From Bathynomus jamesi (lineage: Eukaryota; Arthropoda; Malacostraca; Isopoda; Cirolanidae), in NCBI GenBank assembly GCA_023014485.1, contig JAJOZX010017416.1, positions 1 to 64,000 on the forward strand: 64,000 bases of DNA. The letters run 5' to 3'. Position 1 is the stretch's first letter. Each line of letters begins with the position of its first letter. The notes beneath the pieces were generated by a model, which was not told the origin of the DNA, ran no database searches, and saw only the letters and a list, made by a program, of their open reading frames with translations. Below are positions 35,252 to 47,958 of this stretch, in pieces. The position numbers and the translations under genes were made by a program.

Positions 35252-36657
35252 TTATCAATGGCGTACAGTTGATCTATTATTAATTATAACATTGTTTGTT
35301 TCTGGAATAGTATTTACTATTTACTAATAGATCAACTGTACACCCTTGATAACATAGGTCAACAACAATTTTGTCACAAGAGTTTTGATGGTGTTCTAAG
35401 TGTAACTTTTCATGCTGAATCTAAATATGAAATCAGATTTTTTCTATCAGGCTTAGTTTACTTGTGACGCTATGTTCATTTTTAACTCATTTAGCATGAT
35501 CACCGGATAAAAAAATAATAACATATTATATATAATTAAGTATATAACAATATTATAATATAAAACATTATAAAAATAATAAATATAATAATATATTATA
35601 TTAATTAATATAACTATAATAAAATATATTAATATTAATATATATGTTGTATTAATTTTTCTGTAAAATAAGTACAATTTATTCCTTTGGGGAGAAAGTT
35701 CTGATAATGCTGGCAGGATAAATTTGGTCGGAGCAGCAGACTGTGCAGGTTGAAACATGTTTGTACCTGTTCAGACATGAGCCTAGTTTCTGTGTGTAGG
35801 GCAGCTCCAAGTCAGTCTGCTTGTAAATGTCACAGTGTTAACAGCTAGTGTCTGTTGCTTCTTGTTAATTTTACACCAGTGTTGTATTCATATAGATGTT
35901 TTGTAATGCCGCGGAACTGTCTGAATCATCCTAATTCGTTTTGTTATGTATGTGGTGATCTAACTTTAAAATCCCATAAACGTAACTTTACACCATTAGT
36001 AAAAAAAATGCTATGAACTTTATTTCGGATGTAAAGTAGGCGATCAGGAAAAGAGTTGGGCCCCTCACATTTGTTGTGTGACATGTGTAAGACTACTTAC
36101 AGGATGGCTAAACGGTTCACGTCACATGCCATTTGCTATTCCAATGATTTGGAGGGAACCCAAAGATCACACAACAGACTGCTATTTCTGCCTGGTAAAT
36201 ACAAAGGGGATCACTTCAAAAACAAAGCGCCTTATGAAATACCCTAATAAGAGAAACTAACATAACTTTGGTACTTTGAATGAAACAAATAAAAGCAATT
36301 TTTGTCCTTTGCAAAACACAACGGTAGACCATACTGCTTTGAATGGAGTGCGTTAAAACAGTTTTTGTCCTTTGTTAAACATAATGGTACATCACACTTT
36401 CTGCATTTTAGACGAGAGTAACCCTTCACACAGTTTCTGCATCTCTTTTTGGGTTCTAAATGCTCAGGCCAATATCCAAAAAACTGCTAGATGTTGCTAT
36501 GCAGTTAATTGTTACATTCAAATGCCATAAGACCTCACTAAAGCTAATCTGAAGAAATTACACGTACTTCTGGTACTTGTAGGTTATCTCCCCACACCAA
36601 TTTTGAGAGAATATTTTCGTTAAAACTAAAGCAAATATCACGACTTAACCTAACCAA
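35252..36657 (+). repeat. Satellite monomer 17
   Basis: Transposase fragment 35906-36260 (8-A frameshift). Post-transposon type: GAAAAG and GGAGTGCG. Confidence 0.9.
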
Positions 36658-38053
36658 TTATCAATGGCGTACAGTTGATCTATTATTAATTATAACATTG
36701 TTTGTTTCTGGAATAGTATTTACTATTTACTAATAGATCAACTGTACACCTTGATAACATAGGTCAACAACAATTTTGTCACAAGGGTTTTGATGGTGTT
36801 CTAAGTGTACTTTTTCATGCTGAATCTAAATATGAAATCAGATTTTTTCTATCAGGCTTAGTTTACTTGTGACGCTATGTTCATTTTTAACTCATTTAGC
36901 ATGATCACCGGATAAAAAATAATAACATATTATATTTAATTAAGTATATAACAATATTATAATATAAAACATTATAAAAATAATAAATATAATAATATAT
37001 TATATTAATTAATATAACTATAATAAAATATATTAATATTAATATATATGTTGTATTAATTTTTCTGTAAAATAAGTACAATTTATTCCTTTGGGGAGAA
37101 AGTTCTGATAATGCTGGCAGGATAAATTTGGTCGGAGCAGCAGACTGTGCAGGTTGAAACATGTTTGTACCTGTTCAGACATGAGCCTAGTTTCTGTGTG
37201 TAGGGCAGCTCCAAGTCAGTCTGCTTGTAAATGTCACAGTGTTAACAGCTAGTGTCTGTTGCTTCTTGTAATTACACCAGTGTTGTATTCATATAGATGT
37301 TTTTGTAATGCCGCGGAACTGTCTGAATCATCCTAATTCCTTTTGTATGTATGTGGTGATCTAACTTTAAAATCCAGAAACGTAACTTTACACCATTAGT
37401 AAAAAAAAATGCTATGAACTTTATTTCGGATGTAAAGTAGGCGATCAGGACAAGAGTTGGGCCCCTCACATTTGTTTGTTGACATGTGTAAGACTACTTA
37501 CAGGATGGCTAAACGGTTCACCACATCACATGCCATTTGCTATTCCAATGATTTGGAGGGAACCCAAAGATCCACAACAGACTGCTATTTCTGCCTGTAA
37601 ATACAAAGGGGTTCACTTCAAAAACAAAGCGCCTTATGAAATACCCTAATAAGAGAAACTAACATAACTTTGGTACTTTGAATGAAACAAATAAAAGCAA
37701 TTTTTGTCCTTTGCAAAACACAACGGTAGACCATACTGTTTGAATGGAATGCGTTAAAACAGTTTTTGTCCTTTGTTAACATAATGGTACATCACACTTT
37801 CTGCATTTTAGACGAGAGTACCCTTCACACAGTTTCTGCATCTCTTTTTGGGTTCTAAATGCTCAGGCCAATATCCAAAAAACTGCTAGATGTTGCTATG
37901 CAGTTATTGTTACATTCAAATGCCATAAGACCTCACTAAAGCTAATCTGAAGAAATTACACGTACTTCTGGTACTTGTAGGTTATCTCCCCCACCAATTT
38001 TGTCAGAATATTTTCGTTAAAACTAAAGGAAATATCACGACTTAACTAACCAA
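36658..38053 (+). repeat. Satellite monomer 18
   Basis: Transposase fragment 37308-37662 with a 9-A tract and further indels. Shares GGTTCACCACATCACATG and GGGGTTCAC with the monomer at 16327. GACAAG variant. Confidence 0.88.
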
Positions 38054-39457
38054 TTATCAATGGCGTACAGTTGATCTATATTAATTATAAAACATTGTTT
38101 TTTCTGGAATAGTATTTACTATTTACTAATAGATCAACTGTACACCCTTGATAACATAGGTCAACAACAATTTTGTCACAAGAGTTTTGATGGGTGTTCT
38201 AAGTGTATCTTTTTCATGCTGAATCTAAATATGAAATCAGATTTTTTTCTATCAGCTTAGTTTACTTGTGACGCTATGTTCATTTTTTCCTCATTTAGCA
38301 TGATCACCGATAAAAAAATAATAACATATTATATATAATTAAGTATATAACAATATTCTAATATAAAACATTATAAAAATAATAAATAATAATATATTAT
38401 ATTAATTAATATAACTATAATAGATATATTAATATTAATATATATGTTGTATTAATTTTTCTGTAAAATAAGTACAATTTATTCCTTTGGGGAGAAAGTT
38501 CTGATAATGCTGGCAGGATAAATTTGGACGGAGCAGCAGACTCTGCAGGTTGAAACATGTTTGTACCTGTTCAGACATGAGCCTAGTTTCTGTGTGTAGG
38601 GCAGCTCCAAGTCAGTCTGCTTGTAAATGTCACAGTGTTAACACTATGTCTGTTGCTTCTTGTTAATTTACACCAGTTGTTGTATTCATATATGTAGATG
38701 TTTTGTAATGCCGCGGAACTGTCTGAATCATCCTAATTCCTTTTGTTATGTATGTGGTGATCTAACTTTAAAATCCAGAAACGTAACTTTACACCATTAG
38801 TAAAAAAAATGCTATGAACTTTATTTCGGATGTAAGTAGGCGATCAGGTCAAGAGTTGGGCCCCTCACATTTGTTGTGTGACATGTGTAAGACTACTTAC
38901 AGGATGGGCTAAACGGTTCACGTCACATGCCATTTGCTATTCCAATGATTTGGAGGAACCCAAAGATCACACAACAGACTGCTATTTTCTGCCAGGTAAA
39001 TACAAGGGGATCACTTCAAAAACAAAGCGCCTTATGAAATACCCTAATAAGAGAATCTAACATAACTTTGGTACTTTGAATGAAACAAATAAAAGCAATT
39101 TTTGTCCTTTGCAAAACACAACGGTAGAACCATACTGCTTTGAATGGAATGCGTTAAAACAGTTTTTGTCCTTTGTTAAACATAATGGTACATCACACTT
39201 TCTGCATTTTAGACGAGAGTAACCCTTCACACAGTTTCTGCATCTCTTTTTGGGTTCTAAATGTTCAGGCCAATATCCAAAAAACTGCTAGATGTTGCGA
39301 TGCAGTTAATTGTTACATTCAAATGCCATAAGACCTCACTAAAGCTAATCTGAAGAAATTACACGTACTTCTGGTACTTGTAGGTTATCTCCCCCACCAA
39401 TTTTGACAGAATATTTTCGTTAAAACTAAAGGAAATATCACGACTTAACCTAACCAA
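38054..39457 (+). repeat. Satellite monomer 19, pre-transposon type without a transposon
   Basis: Transposase fragment 38708-39060 (8-A frameshift, several indels). It carries TATATGTAGATG, GTCAAG, TGTTCAGG and GTTGCGATG, the set found upstream of inserted copies. Instead of a transposon it ends in the footprint-like sequence at 39458. Confidence 0.88.
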
Positions 39458-39467
39458 TTATTAATTA
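39458..39467. other. Probable transposon excision footprint (TTA-TTAA-TTA)
   Basis: All other uninterrupted junctions have one TTA between CCAA and TCAATGG (one lacks an A). Here two TTA copies flank a 4-base TTAA. That is what imprecise repair after excision of the CACTA element would leave. Flanking monomers have the pre- and post-insertion marker sets, and the position is three monomers after copy 5. Slippage in this TTA-rich sequence is the alternative. Confidence 0.65.
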
Positions 39468-40868
39468 TCAATGGCGTACAGTTGATCTATTATTAATTAT
39501 AACATTGTTTGTTTCTGGAATAGTATTTACTATTTACTAATAGATCAACTGTACACCCTTGATAACATAGGTCAACAACAATTTTGTCACAAGAGTTTTG
39601 ATGGGTGTTCTAAGTGTAACTTTTCATGCTGAATCTAAATATGAAATCAGATTTTTTCTATCAGGCTTAGTTTACTTGTGACGCTATGTTCATTTTTAAC
39701 TCATTTAGCATGATCACCGGATAAAAAAATAATAACATATTATATATAATTAAGTATATAACAATATTATAATATAAAACATTATAAAATAATAAATATA
39801 ATAATATATTATATTAATTAATATAACTATAATAAAATATATTAATATTAATATATATGTTGTATTAATTTTTCTGTAAAATAAGTACAATTTATTCCTT
39901 TGGGGAGAAAGTTCTGATAATGCTGGCAGGATAAATTTGGTCGGAGCAGCAGACTGTGCAGGTTGAAACATGTTTGTACCTGTTCAGACATGAGCCTAGT
40001 TTCTGTGTGTAGGGCAGCTCAAAGTCAGTCTGCTTGTAAATGTCACAGTGTTAACAGCTAGTGTCTGTTGCTTCTTGTTAATTTTACACCAGTGTTGTAT
40101 TCATATAGATGTTTTGTAATGCCGCGGAACTGTCTGAATCATCCTAATTCCTTTTGTTATGTATGTGGTGATCTAACTTTAAAATCCCAGAAACGTAACT
40201 TTACACCATTAGTAAAAAAAATGCTATGAACATTATTTCGGATGTAAAGTAGGCGATCAGGACAAGAGTTGGGCCCCTCACATTTGTTGTGTGACATGTG
40301 TAAGACTACTTACAGGATGGCTAAACGGTTCACGTCACATGCCATTTGCTATTCCAATGATTTGGAGGGAACCCAAAGATCAAACAACAGACTGCTATTT
40401 CTGCCTGGTAAATACAAAGGGGATCACTTCAAAAACAAAGCGCCTTATGAAATACCCTAATAAGAGAAACTAACATAACTTTGGTACTTTGAATGAAACA
40501 AATAAAAGCAATTTTTGTCCTTTGCAAAACACAACGGTAGACCATACTGCTTTGAATGGAGTGCGTTAAAACAGTTTTTGTCCTTTGTTAAACATAATGG
40601 TACATCACACTTTCTGCATTTTAGACGAGAGTAACCCTTCACACAGTTTCTGCATCTCTTTTGGGTTCTAAATGCTCAGGCCAATATCCAAAAAACTGCT
40701 AGATGTTGCTATGCAGTTAATTGTTACATTCAAATGCCATAAGACCTCACTAAGCTAATCTGAAGAAATTACACTACTTCTGGTACTTGTAGGTTATCTC
40801 CCCCACACCAATTTTGACAGAATATTTTCGTTAAAACTAAAGGAAATATCACGACTTAACCTAACCAA
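39465..40868 (+). repeat. Satellite monomer 20
   Basis: Transposase fragment 40119-40473 (8-A frameshift). GACAAG, but with GGAGTGCG in the piggyBac block, the variant otherwise found after transposons. This fits a transposon having once stood just upstream. Confidence 0.9.
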
Positions 40869-41460
40869 TTATCAATGGCGTACAGTTGATCTATTATTAA
40901 TTATAACATTGTTTGTTTCTGGAATAGTATTTACTATTACTAATAGATCAACTGTACACCCTTGATAACATAGGTCAACAACAATTTTGTCACAAGAGTT
41001 TTGATGGGTGTTCTACAGATCTACAGAAGCTAAGGCTAACAAGACCCTAAGATCCACTCTAAGGCTAGCCCGAGAGAAAGGAAGAGTAGGGGGTTAAGAG
41101 AAGAGAGGAGAATAAGGGGTTAAGTAAGGAGCAACACCTATCATTCGTGGGTTAACATTCATTCAGAAAAAGAGGGAAAAAGTCTGACCATCATCATCCG
41201 CCGGCCACTGCCGACAAGTCAGAAAAATAGTCGGAGAATATGGGAGAGGGGTGAAAGATGAAAAGAAGTAAAATAAGAACGCTTACAAACATGCAAACAC
41301 AGTCTTAACTCACTGTCATACCATGCAAACTACAAACATGCAAGAAAAGAGTTAGAGACATGCAAAAGTAAGGAGGATAAGAAAAAAAAAAAAGTAGGTA
41401 AAGTTAAACAAAAAGTGGGTTAGTTTACGCTATGAGCTACATCTACATTCGTGTTAGTCT

Positions 41461-41462
<2 letters not shown>

Positions 41463-41490
<28 letters not shown>
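41463..41490 (-). repeat. Homopolymer run of 28 T
   Basis: A poly-A stretch on the LINE strand, about 100 bases after the coding remnant. It may mark the 3' end of the LINE proper, in which case 41016-41461 is something else. Confidence 0.6.
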
Positions 41491-41491
<1 letters not shown>

Positions 41492-41595
41492 TTGCTGGCA
41501 TCACGCTGGCATGTCACAAGCTGGCATTCATCGTCAACAGACTCATCCTCGAGCACCACCACCAGAGCTCCTGTTGTTAACTTTCTTTTTTAATT

Positions 41596-42550
41596 TTAAA
41601 CAACGTTAATATTTTTAAAATGTCTGTCAACGGTCTTAAACACATTAACGCTGGTAGAATGAACGACTGACGCGGGAAGATTATTCCATTTATCAATTAC
41701 TTTAAACGTAAAGAAGTTTTTAGCGATATTAGTAATGAAACGTCTGCCACGCAACTTGAATCCGTTATTGCGAGTATTACTATTATCGAAAGTGAACAAT
41801 TTGTCAAAATTTACGTTATCGATGTTATTAACGATTTCGAAAACTTCAATAAGCTCCCCTTAATCTCCTAGTTTCGAGTGAATACAAGTCTAACACTTTA
41901 ATCCTATCTTCATAAGGCTTATTGCGCAATGCCGGAATAAGTTTCGTGCACGACGCTGAACCCTTTCTAACCTATCAATATCCTCACGCAAGTACGGGCA
42001 CCAAAACTGAACGGCATATTCCAAATGAGGCCTGACTAGGGACTTGTAAAGGGGCAATTAATATCCTTCGATTTAAATTCGAAATTACGCGCTATGAAGC
42101 CTAACATCCTATTAGCTTTGCGCAAGACTCCAGGCACTGGTTCCTAACCTTTAAATCTTTAGTTACGCGTACGCCTAAATCTACTTCCTCGTCAACGCTC
42201 GCTAAATCCCTATCATCCATCGTGTACACGTAATTATTGTTGCGAGAACCTATATGCAAAACTTTACATTTATCTACGTTAATTGCATCTGCCACTTATC
42301 CGTCCACTCCATAATCCTATCTACATCGTCTTGGATCCTATTTCTATCGTCCTCGTTAACAACCTTACCGCCTATTTTAGTATCGTCCGCGAATTTGACA
42401 CGTTACTAATCAATCCTACATCTATGTCGTTAATGTAAATTACGAATAACAATGGCCTAACACTGAACCCTGTGGGACACCACTACCTACCTCTAACCAC
42501 CCCGATTCACTACCATTAACTACGACCCTCTGCCTCCTAGCACGAAGCAT
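41596..42550 (-). pseudogene. LINE reverse transcriptase, C-terminal remnant
   Basis: Reading the minus strand, GVPQGS (about 42465-42484) and FADDT (about 42380-42397) are reverse transcriptase core motifs, FADD being the catalytic pair. Next come NVDKCKVLHIGS and EEVDLGVRV (within 42101-42295). The C-terminal tail with NNLPASVV (41596-41799) is typical of CR1/jockey-type LINEs. Frameshifts separate the segments, for example near 42455, 42397, 42290 and throughout 41800-42100. The endonuclease and the first half of the reverse transcriptase are absent, so the copy is dead on arrival. Confidence 0.75.
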
Positions 42551-43809
42551 CTTCTGTAACTTTTCATGTTGAATCTAAATATGAAATCAGATTTTTTCTA
42601 TCAGGCTTAGTTTACTTCTGACGCTATGTTCATTTTTTCCTCATTTAGCATGATCACCGGATAAAAAAATAATAACATATTATATATAATTAAGTACATA
42701 ACAATATTATAATATAAAACATTATAAAAATAAAATATAATAATATATTATATTAATTAATATAACTATAATAAAATATATTAATATTAATATATATGTT
42801 GTATTAATTTTTCTGTAAAATAAGTACAATTTATTCCTTTGGGGAGAAAGTTCTGATAATGCTGGCAGGATAAATTTGGACGGAGCAGCAGACTCTGCAG
42901 GTTGAAACATGTTTGTACCTGTTCAGACATGAGCCTAGTTTCTGTGTGTAAGGCAGCTCCAAGTCAGTCTGCTTGTAAATGTCACAGTGTTAACAGCTAG
43001 TGTCTGTTGCTTCTTGTTAATTTTACACCAGTGTTGTATTCATATAGATGTTTTGTAATGCCGCGGAACTGTCTGAATCATCCTAATTCCTTTTGTTATG
43101 TATGTGGTGATCTAATTTTAAAATCCCAGAAACGTAACTTTACACCATTAGTAAAAAAAAATGCTATGAACTTTATTTCGGATGTAAAGTAGGCGATCAG
43201 GAAAAGAGATGGGCCCCTCACATTTGTTGTGTGACATGTGTAAGACTACTTACAGGATGGCTAAACGGTTCACGTCACATGCCATTTGCTATTCCAATGA
43301 TTTGGAGGGAACCCAAAGATCACACAACAGACTGCTATTTCTGCCTGGTAAATACAAAGGGGATCACTTCAAAAACAAAGCGCCTTATGAAATACCCTAA
43401 TAAGAGAAACTAACATAATTTGGTACTTTGAATGAAACAAATAAAAGCAATTTTTGTCCTTTCCAAACACAAACGGTAGACCATACTGCTTTGAATGGAA
43501 TGCGTTAAAACAGTTTTTGTCCTTTTTAAACATAATGGTACATCACACTTTCTGCATTTTAGACGAGAGTAACCCTTCACACAGTTTCTGCATCTCTTTT
43601 TGGGTTCTAAATGCTCAGGCCAATATCCAAAAAACTGCTTGATGTTGCTATTCAGTTAATTGTTACTTTCAAATGCCATAAGACCTCACTAAAGCTAATC
43701 TGAAGAAATTACACGTACTTCTGGTACATGTAGGTTATCTCCCCCACACCAATTTTGACAGAATATTTTCGTTAAAACTAAAGGAAATATCACGACTTAA
43801 CCTAACCAA

Positions 43810-45197
43810 TTATCAATGGCGTACAGTTGATCTACTATTAATTATAACATTGTTTGTTTCTGGAATAGTATTTACTATTTACTAATAGATCAACTGTACA
43901 CCCTTGATAACATAGGTCAACAACAATTTTGTCACAAGGGTTTTGATGAGTGTTCTAAGTGTACTTTTTATGCTGAATCTAAATATGAAATCAGATTTTT
44001 TCTATCAGGCTTAGTTTACTTGAGACGCTATGTTCATTTTTAACTCATTAGCATGATCACCGGATAAAAAATAATAACATATTATATTAATTAAGTATAT
44101 AACAATATTATAATATAAAACATTATAAAAAATAAATAAATAATATATTATATTAATTAATATAACTATAATAAAATATATTAATATTAATATATATGTT
44201 GTATTAATTTTTCTGTAAAATAAGTACAATTATTCCTTTGGGGAGAAAGTTCTGATAATGCTGGCAGGATAAATTTGGTCGGAGCAGCAGACTGTGCAGG
44301 TTGAAACATGTTTGTACCTGTTCAGACATGAGCCTAGTTTCTGTGTGTAGGGCAGCTCAAGTCAGTCTGCTTGTAGATGTCACAGTGTTAACAGCTAGTG
44401 TCTGTTGCTTCTTGTTAATTTTACACCAGTGTTGTATTCATATAGATGTTTTGTAATGCCGCGGAACTGTCTGAATCATCCTAATTCCTTTTGTTATGTA
44501 TGTGGTGATCTAAGTTTAAAATCCCAGAAACGTAACTTTACACATTAGTAAAAAAAAATGCTATGAACTTTATTTCGGATGTAAAGTAGGCGATCAGGAC
44601 AAGAGTTGGGCCCCTCACATTTGTTGTGTGACATGTGTAAGACTACTTACAGGATGGCTAAACGGTTCACGTCACATGCCATTTGCTATTCCAATGATTT
44701 GGAGGGAACCCAAGATCACACAACAGACTGCTATTTCTGCCTGGTAAATACAAAGGGGATCACTTCAAAAACAAAGCACCTTATGAAATACCCTAATAAG
44801 AGAATATAACATAACTTTGGTACTTTGAATGAAACAAATAAAAGCAATTTTGTCCTTTGCAAAACACAACGATAGACCATACTGCTTTGAATGGAATGCG
44901 TCAAAACAGTTTTGTCCTTTTTAAACATAATGGTACATCATCACTTTCTGCATTTTAGACGAGAGTACCCTTCACACAGTTTCTGCATCTCTTTTTGGGT
45001 TCTAAATGCTCAGCCAATATCCAAAAACTGCTCGATGTTGCTATGCAGTTAATTGTTACATCAAATGCCATAAGACCTCACTAAAGCTAATCTGAAGAAA
45101 TTACACGTACTTCTGGTACTTGTAGGTTATCTCCCCCACATTTTGACAGAATATTTTCGTTAAAACTAAAGGAAATATCACGACTTAACCTAACCAA
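43810..45197 (+). repeat. Satellite monomer 22 (start of indel-rich block)
   Basis: Transposase fragment 44456-44809 with a 9-A tract and several losses (one C in ACACCATT, one A near 44713). GGTCGG and GACAAG variants. Length 1388. Confidence 0.88.
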
Positions 45198-46578
45198 TTA
45201 TCAATGGTACAGTTGATCTATATTAATTATAACATTGTTTGTTTCTGGAATAGTATTTACTATTTACTAATAGATCACTGTACACACCCTTGATAACATA
45301 GGTCAACAACAATTTTGTCACAAGAGTTTGATGGGTGTTCTAAGTGTAAATTTCATTTGAATCTAAATATGAAATCAGATTTTTTCTATCAGGCTTTTTT
45401 CTTCTGACGCTATGTTCATTTTTCCTCATTTAGCATGATCACCGGATAAAAAAAATTAACATATTATATATAATTAAGTACATAACAATATTATAATATA
45501 AAACATTATAAAAATAATAATAATAATATATTATATTAATTAATATAACTATAATAAATATATTTATATTAATATATGTTGTATTAATTTTTCTGTAAAA
45601 TAAGTACAATTTATTCCTTTGGGGAGAAATTTCTGATAATGCTGGCAGGATAAATTTGGTCGGAGCAGCCACTGTGCAGGTTGGAACATGTTTGTACCTG
45701 TTCAGACATGAGCCTAGTTTCTGTGTGTAGGGCAGCTCAAAGTCAGTCTGCTTGTAAATGTCACAGTGTTAACAGCTAGTGTCTGTTGCTTCTTGTTAAT
45801 TTTACACCAGTGTTGTATTCATATAGATGTTTTGAATGCCGCGGAACTGTCTGAATCATCCTAATTCCTTTTGTTATGTATGTGGTGATCTAACTTTAAA
45901 ATCCCAGAAAACGTAACTTTACACCATTAGTAAAAAAAATGCTATGAACTTTATTTCGGATAAAGTAGGCGATCAGGAAAAGAGTTGGCCCCCTCACATT
46001 TGTGTGTGACATGTGTAAGACTACTTACAGGATGGCTAAACGGTTCACGTCACATGCCATTTGCTATTCCAATGATTTGGAGGGACCCAAAGATCACACA
46101 CAGACTGCTATTTCTGCCTGGTAAATACAAAGGGGATCACTTCAAAAAACAAAGCGCCTTATGAAATACCCTAATAAGAGAAACTAACATAACTTTGGTA
46201 CTTTGAATGAAACAAATAAAGCAATTTTGTCCTTTCCAAACAACGGTAGACCATACTGCTTTGAATGGAATGCGTTAAACAGTTTTTGTCCTTTTTTAAA
46301 CATAATGGTACATCACACTTTCTGCATTTTAGACGAGAGTAACCCTTCACACAGTTTCTGCATCTCTTTTGGGTTCTAAATGCTCAGGCCCAATATCCAA
46401 AAACTGCCTTGATGTTGCATATGCAGTTAATTGTTACTTCAAATGCCATAAGACCTCACTAAAGCTAATCTGAAGAAATTACACGTACTTCTGGTACTTG
46501 TAGGTTATCTCCCCCACACCAATTTGACAGAATATTTTCGTTAAAACTAAAGGAAATATCACGACTTAACCTAACCAA
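45198..46578 (+). repeat. Satellite monomer 23 (indel-rich)
   Basis: Transposase fragment 45836-46187 with many one- and two-base losses. The palindrome's left arm lacks two bases (ATGGTACAG) and the right arm has a changed ATCACTGTACACACC. Length 1381. Confidence 0.86.
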
Positions 46579-47958
46579 TTATCAATGGCGTACGTTGATC
46601 TATTTTATTTAACATTGTTTGTTTCTGGAATAGTATTACTATTTACTAATAGATCAACTGTACACCCTTGATAACATAGGTCAACAACAATTTGTCACAA
46701 GGGTTTTGATGCGGTCTAAGTGTACTTTTTATGCTGAATCTAAATATGAAAATCAGATTTTTTCTATCAGGCTTAGTTTACTTGAGACGCTATGTTCTTT
46801 TTAACTCATTTAGCATGATCACCGGATAAAAAAATAATAACATATTATATTTAATTAAGTAGATAACAATATTATAATATAAAACATTATAAAAATAATA
46901 AATATAATATATTATTTAATTAAATAACTATAATAAAATATATTAATATTAATATATATGTTGTATTAATTTTCTGTAAAATAAGTACAATTATTCCTTT
47001 GGGGAAAGTTTGATAATGCTGGCAGCATAATTTGGTCGGAGCAGCAGACTGTGCAGGTGAAACATGTTTGTACCTGTTCAGACATGAGCCTAGTTTCTGT
47101 GTGTAGGGCAGCTCCAAGTCAGTCTGCTTGTAAATGTCACAGTGAAAGCTAGTGTCTGTTGCTTCTTGTTAATTTTACACCAGTGTTGTATTCATATAGA
47201 TGTTTTGTAATGCCGCGGAACTGTCTGAATCATCCTAATTCCTTTTGTTATGTATGTGGTGATCTAATTTTAAAATCCCAGAAACGTAACTTTACACCAT
47301 TAGTAAAAAAAATGCTATGAACTTTATTTCGGATGTAAAGTAGGCGATCAGGACAAGAGTTGGGCCCCTCACATTTGTTGTGTGACATGTGTAAGACTAC
47401 TTACAGGATGGCTAAACGGTTCACGTCACATGCCATTTGCTATTCCAATGATTTGGAGGGAACCCAAAGATCACACAACAGACTGCTATTCTGCCTGGTA
47501 AATACAAAGGGGATCACTTCAAAAACAAAGCGCCTTATGAAATACCCTAATAAGAGAATCTAACATAACTTTGGTACTTTGAATGAAACAAATAAAAGCA
47601 ATTTTTGTCCTTTGCAAAACACAACGGTAGACCATACTGCTTTGAATGGAATGCGTTAAAACAGTTTTTGTCCTTTTTAAACATAATGGTACATCACACT
47701 TTCTGCATTTTAGACGAGAGTAACCCTTCACACAGTTTCTGCATCTCTTTTTGGGTTCTAATGCTCAGGCCAATATCCAAAAAACTGCTAGATGTTGCTA
47801 TGCAGTTAATTGTTACATTCAAATGCCATAAGACTCACTAAAGCTAATCTGAAGAAATTACACGTACTTCTGGTACTTGTAGGTTATCTCCCCCACACCA
47901 ATTTTGACAGAATATTTCGTTAAAACTAAAGGAAAATATCACGACTTAACCTAACCAA
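46579..47958 (+). repeat. Satellite monomer 24 (indel-rich)
   Basis: Transposase fragment 47210-47563 (8-A tract, one T lost near 47490). The palindrome loop is shortened (CTATTTTATTTAAC). Length 1380. Confidence 0.86.

Larger units (their letters stand above)
25929..39457 (+). repeat. Large duplicated block, second copy (about 13.5 kb)
   Basis: Counterpart of 5593-19141, displaced by about 20.3 kb. It keeps the GAAAAG, GACAAG, GTCAAG order in both trimers and ends in the excision-like footprint. Confidence 0.6.
41016..42554 (-). mobile_element. 5'-truncated CR1/jockey-like LINE insertion
   Basis: A 1.54-kb segment with base composition unlike the array, found once. Minus-strand coding remnants end at 41596. 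A 3' part follows with three ATGCCAGC repeats near 41496-41530, a 28-T run at 41463-41490 (poly-A on the element strand), and about 450 further bases down to 41016 that I could not identify. Those may be 3' UTR, a transduced flank or another element. Left and right monomer flanks meet with a few bases missing and no clear target duplication. Confidence 0.75.
40869..43809 (+). repeat. Satellite monomer 21, split by a LINE
   Basis: The monomer runs 40869-41015 and resumes at about 42555. Without the insertion it is about 1.40 kb. Transposase fragment 43058-43413 has a 9-A tract. GGACGG and GAAAAG variants. The LINE is within the region homologous to the transposon 5' end. Confidence 0.9.
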
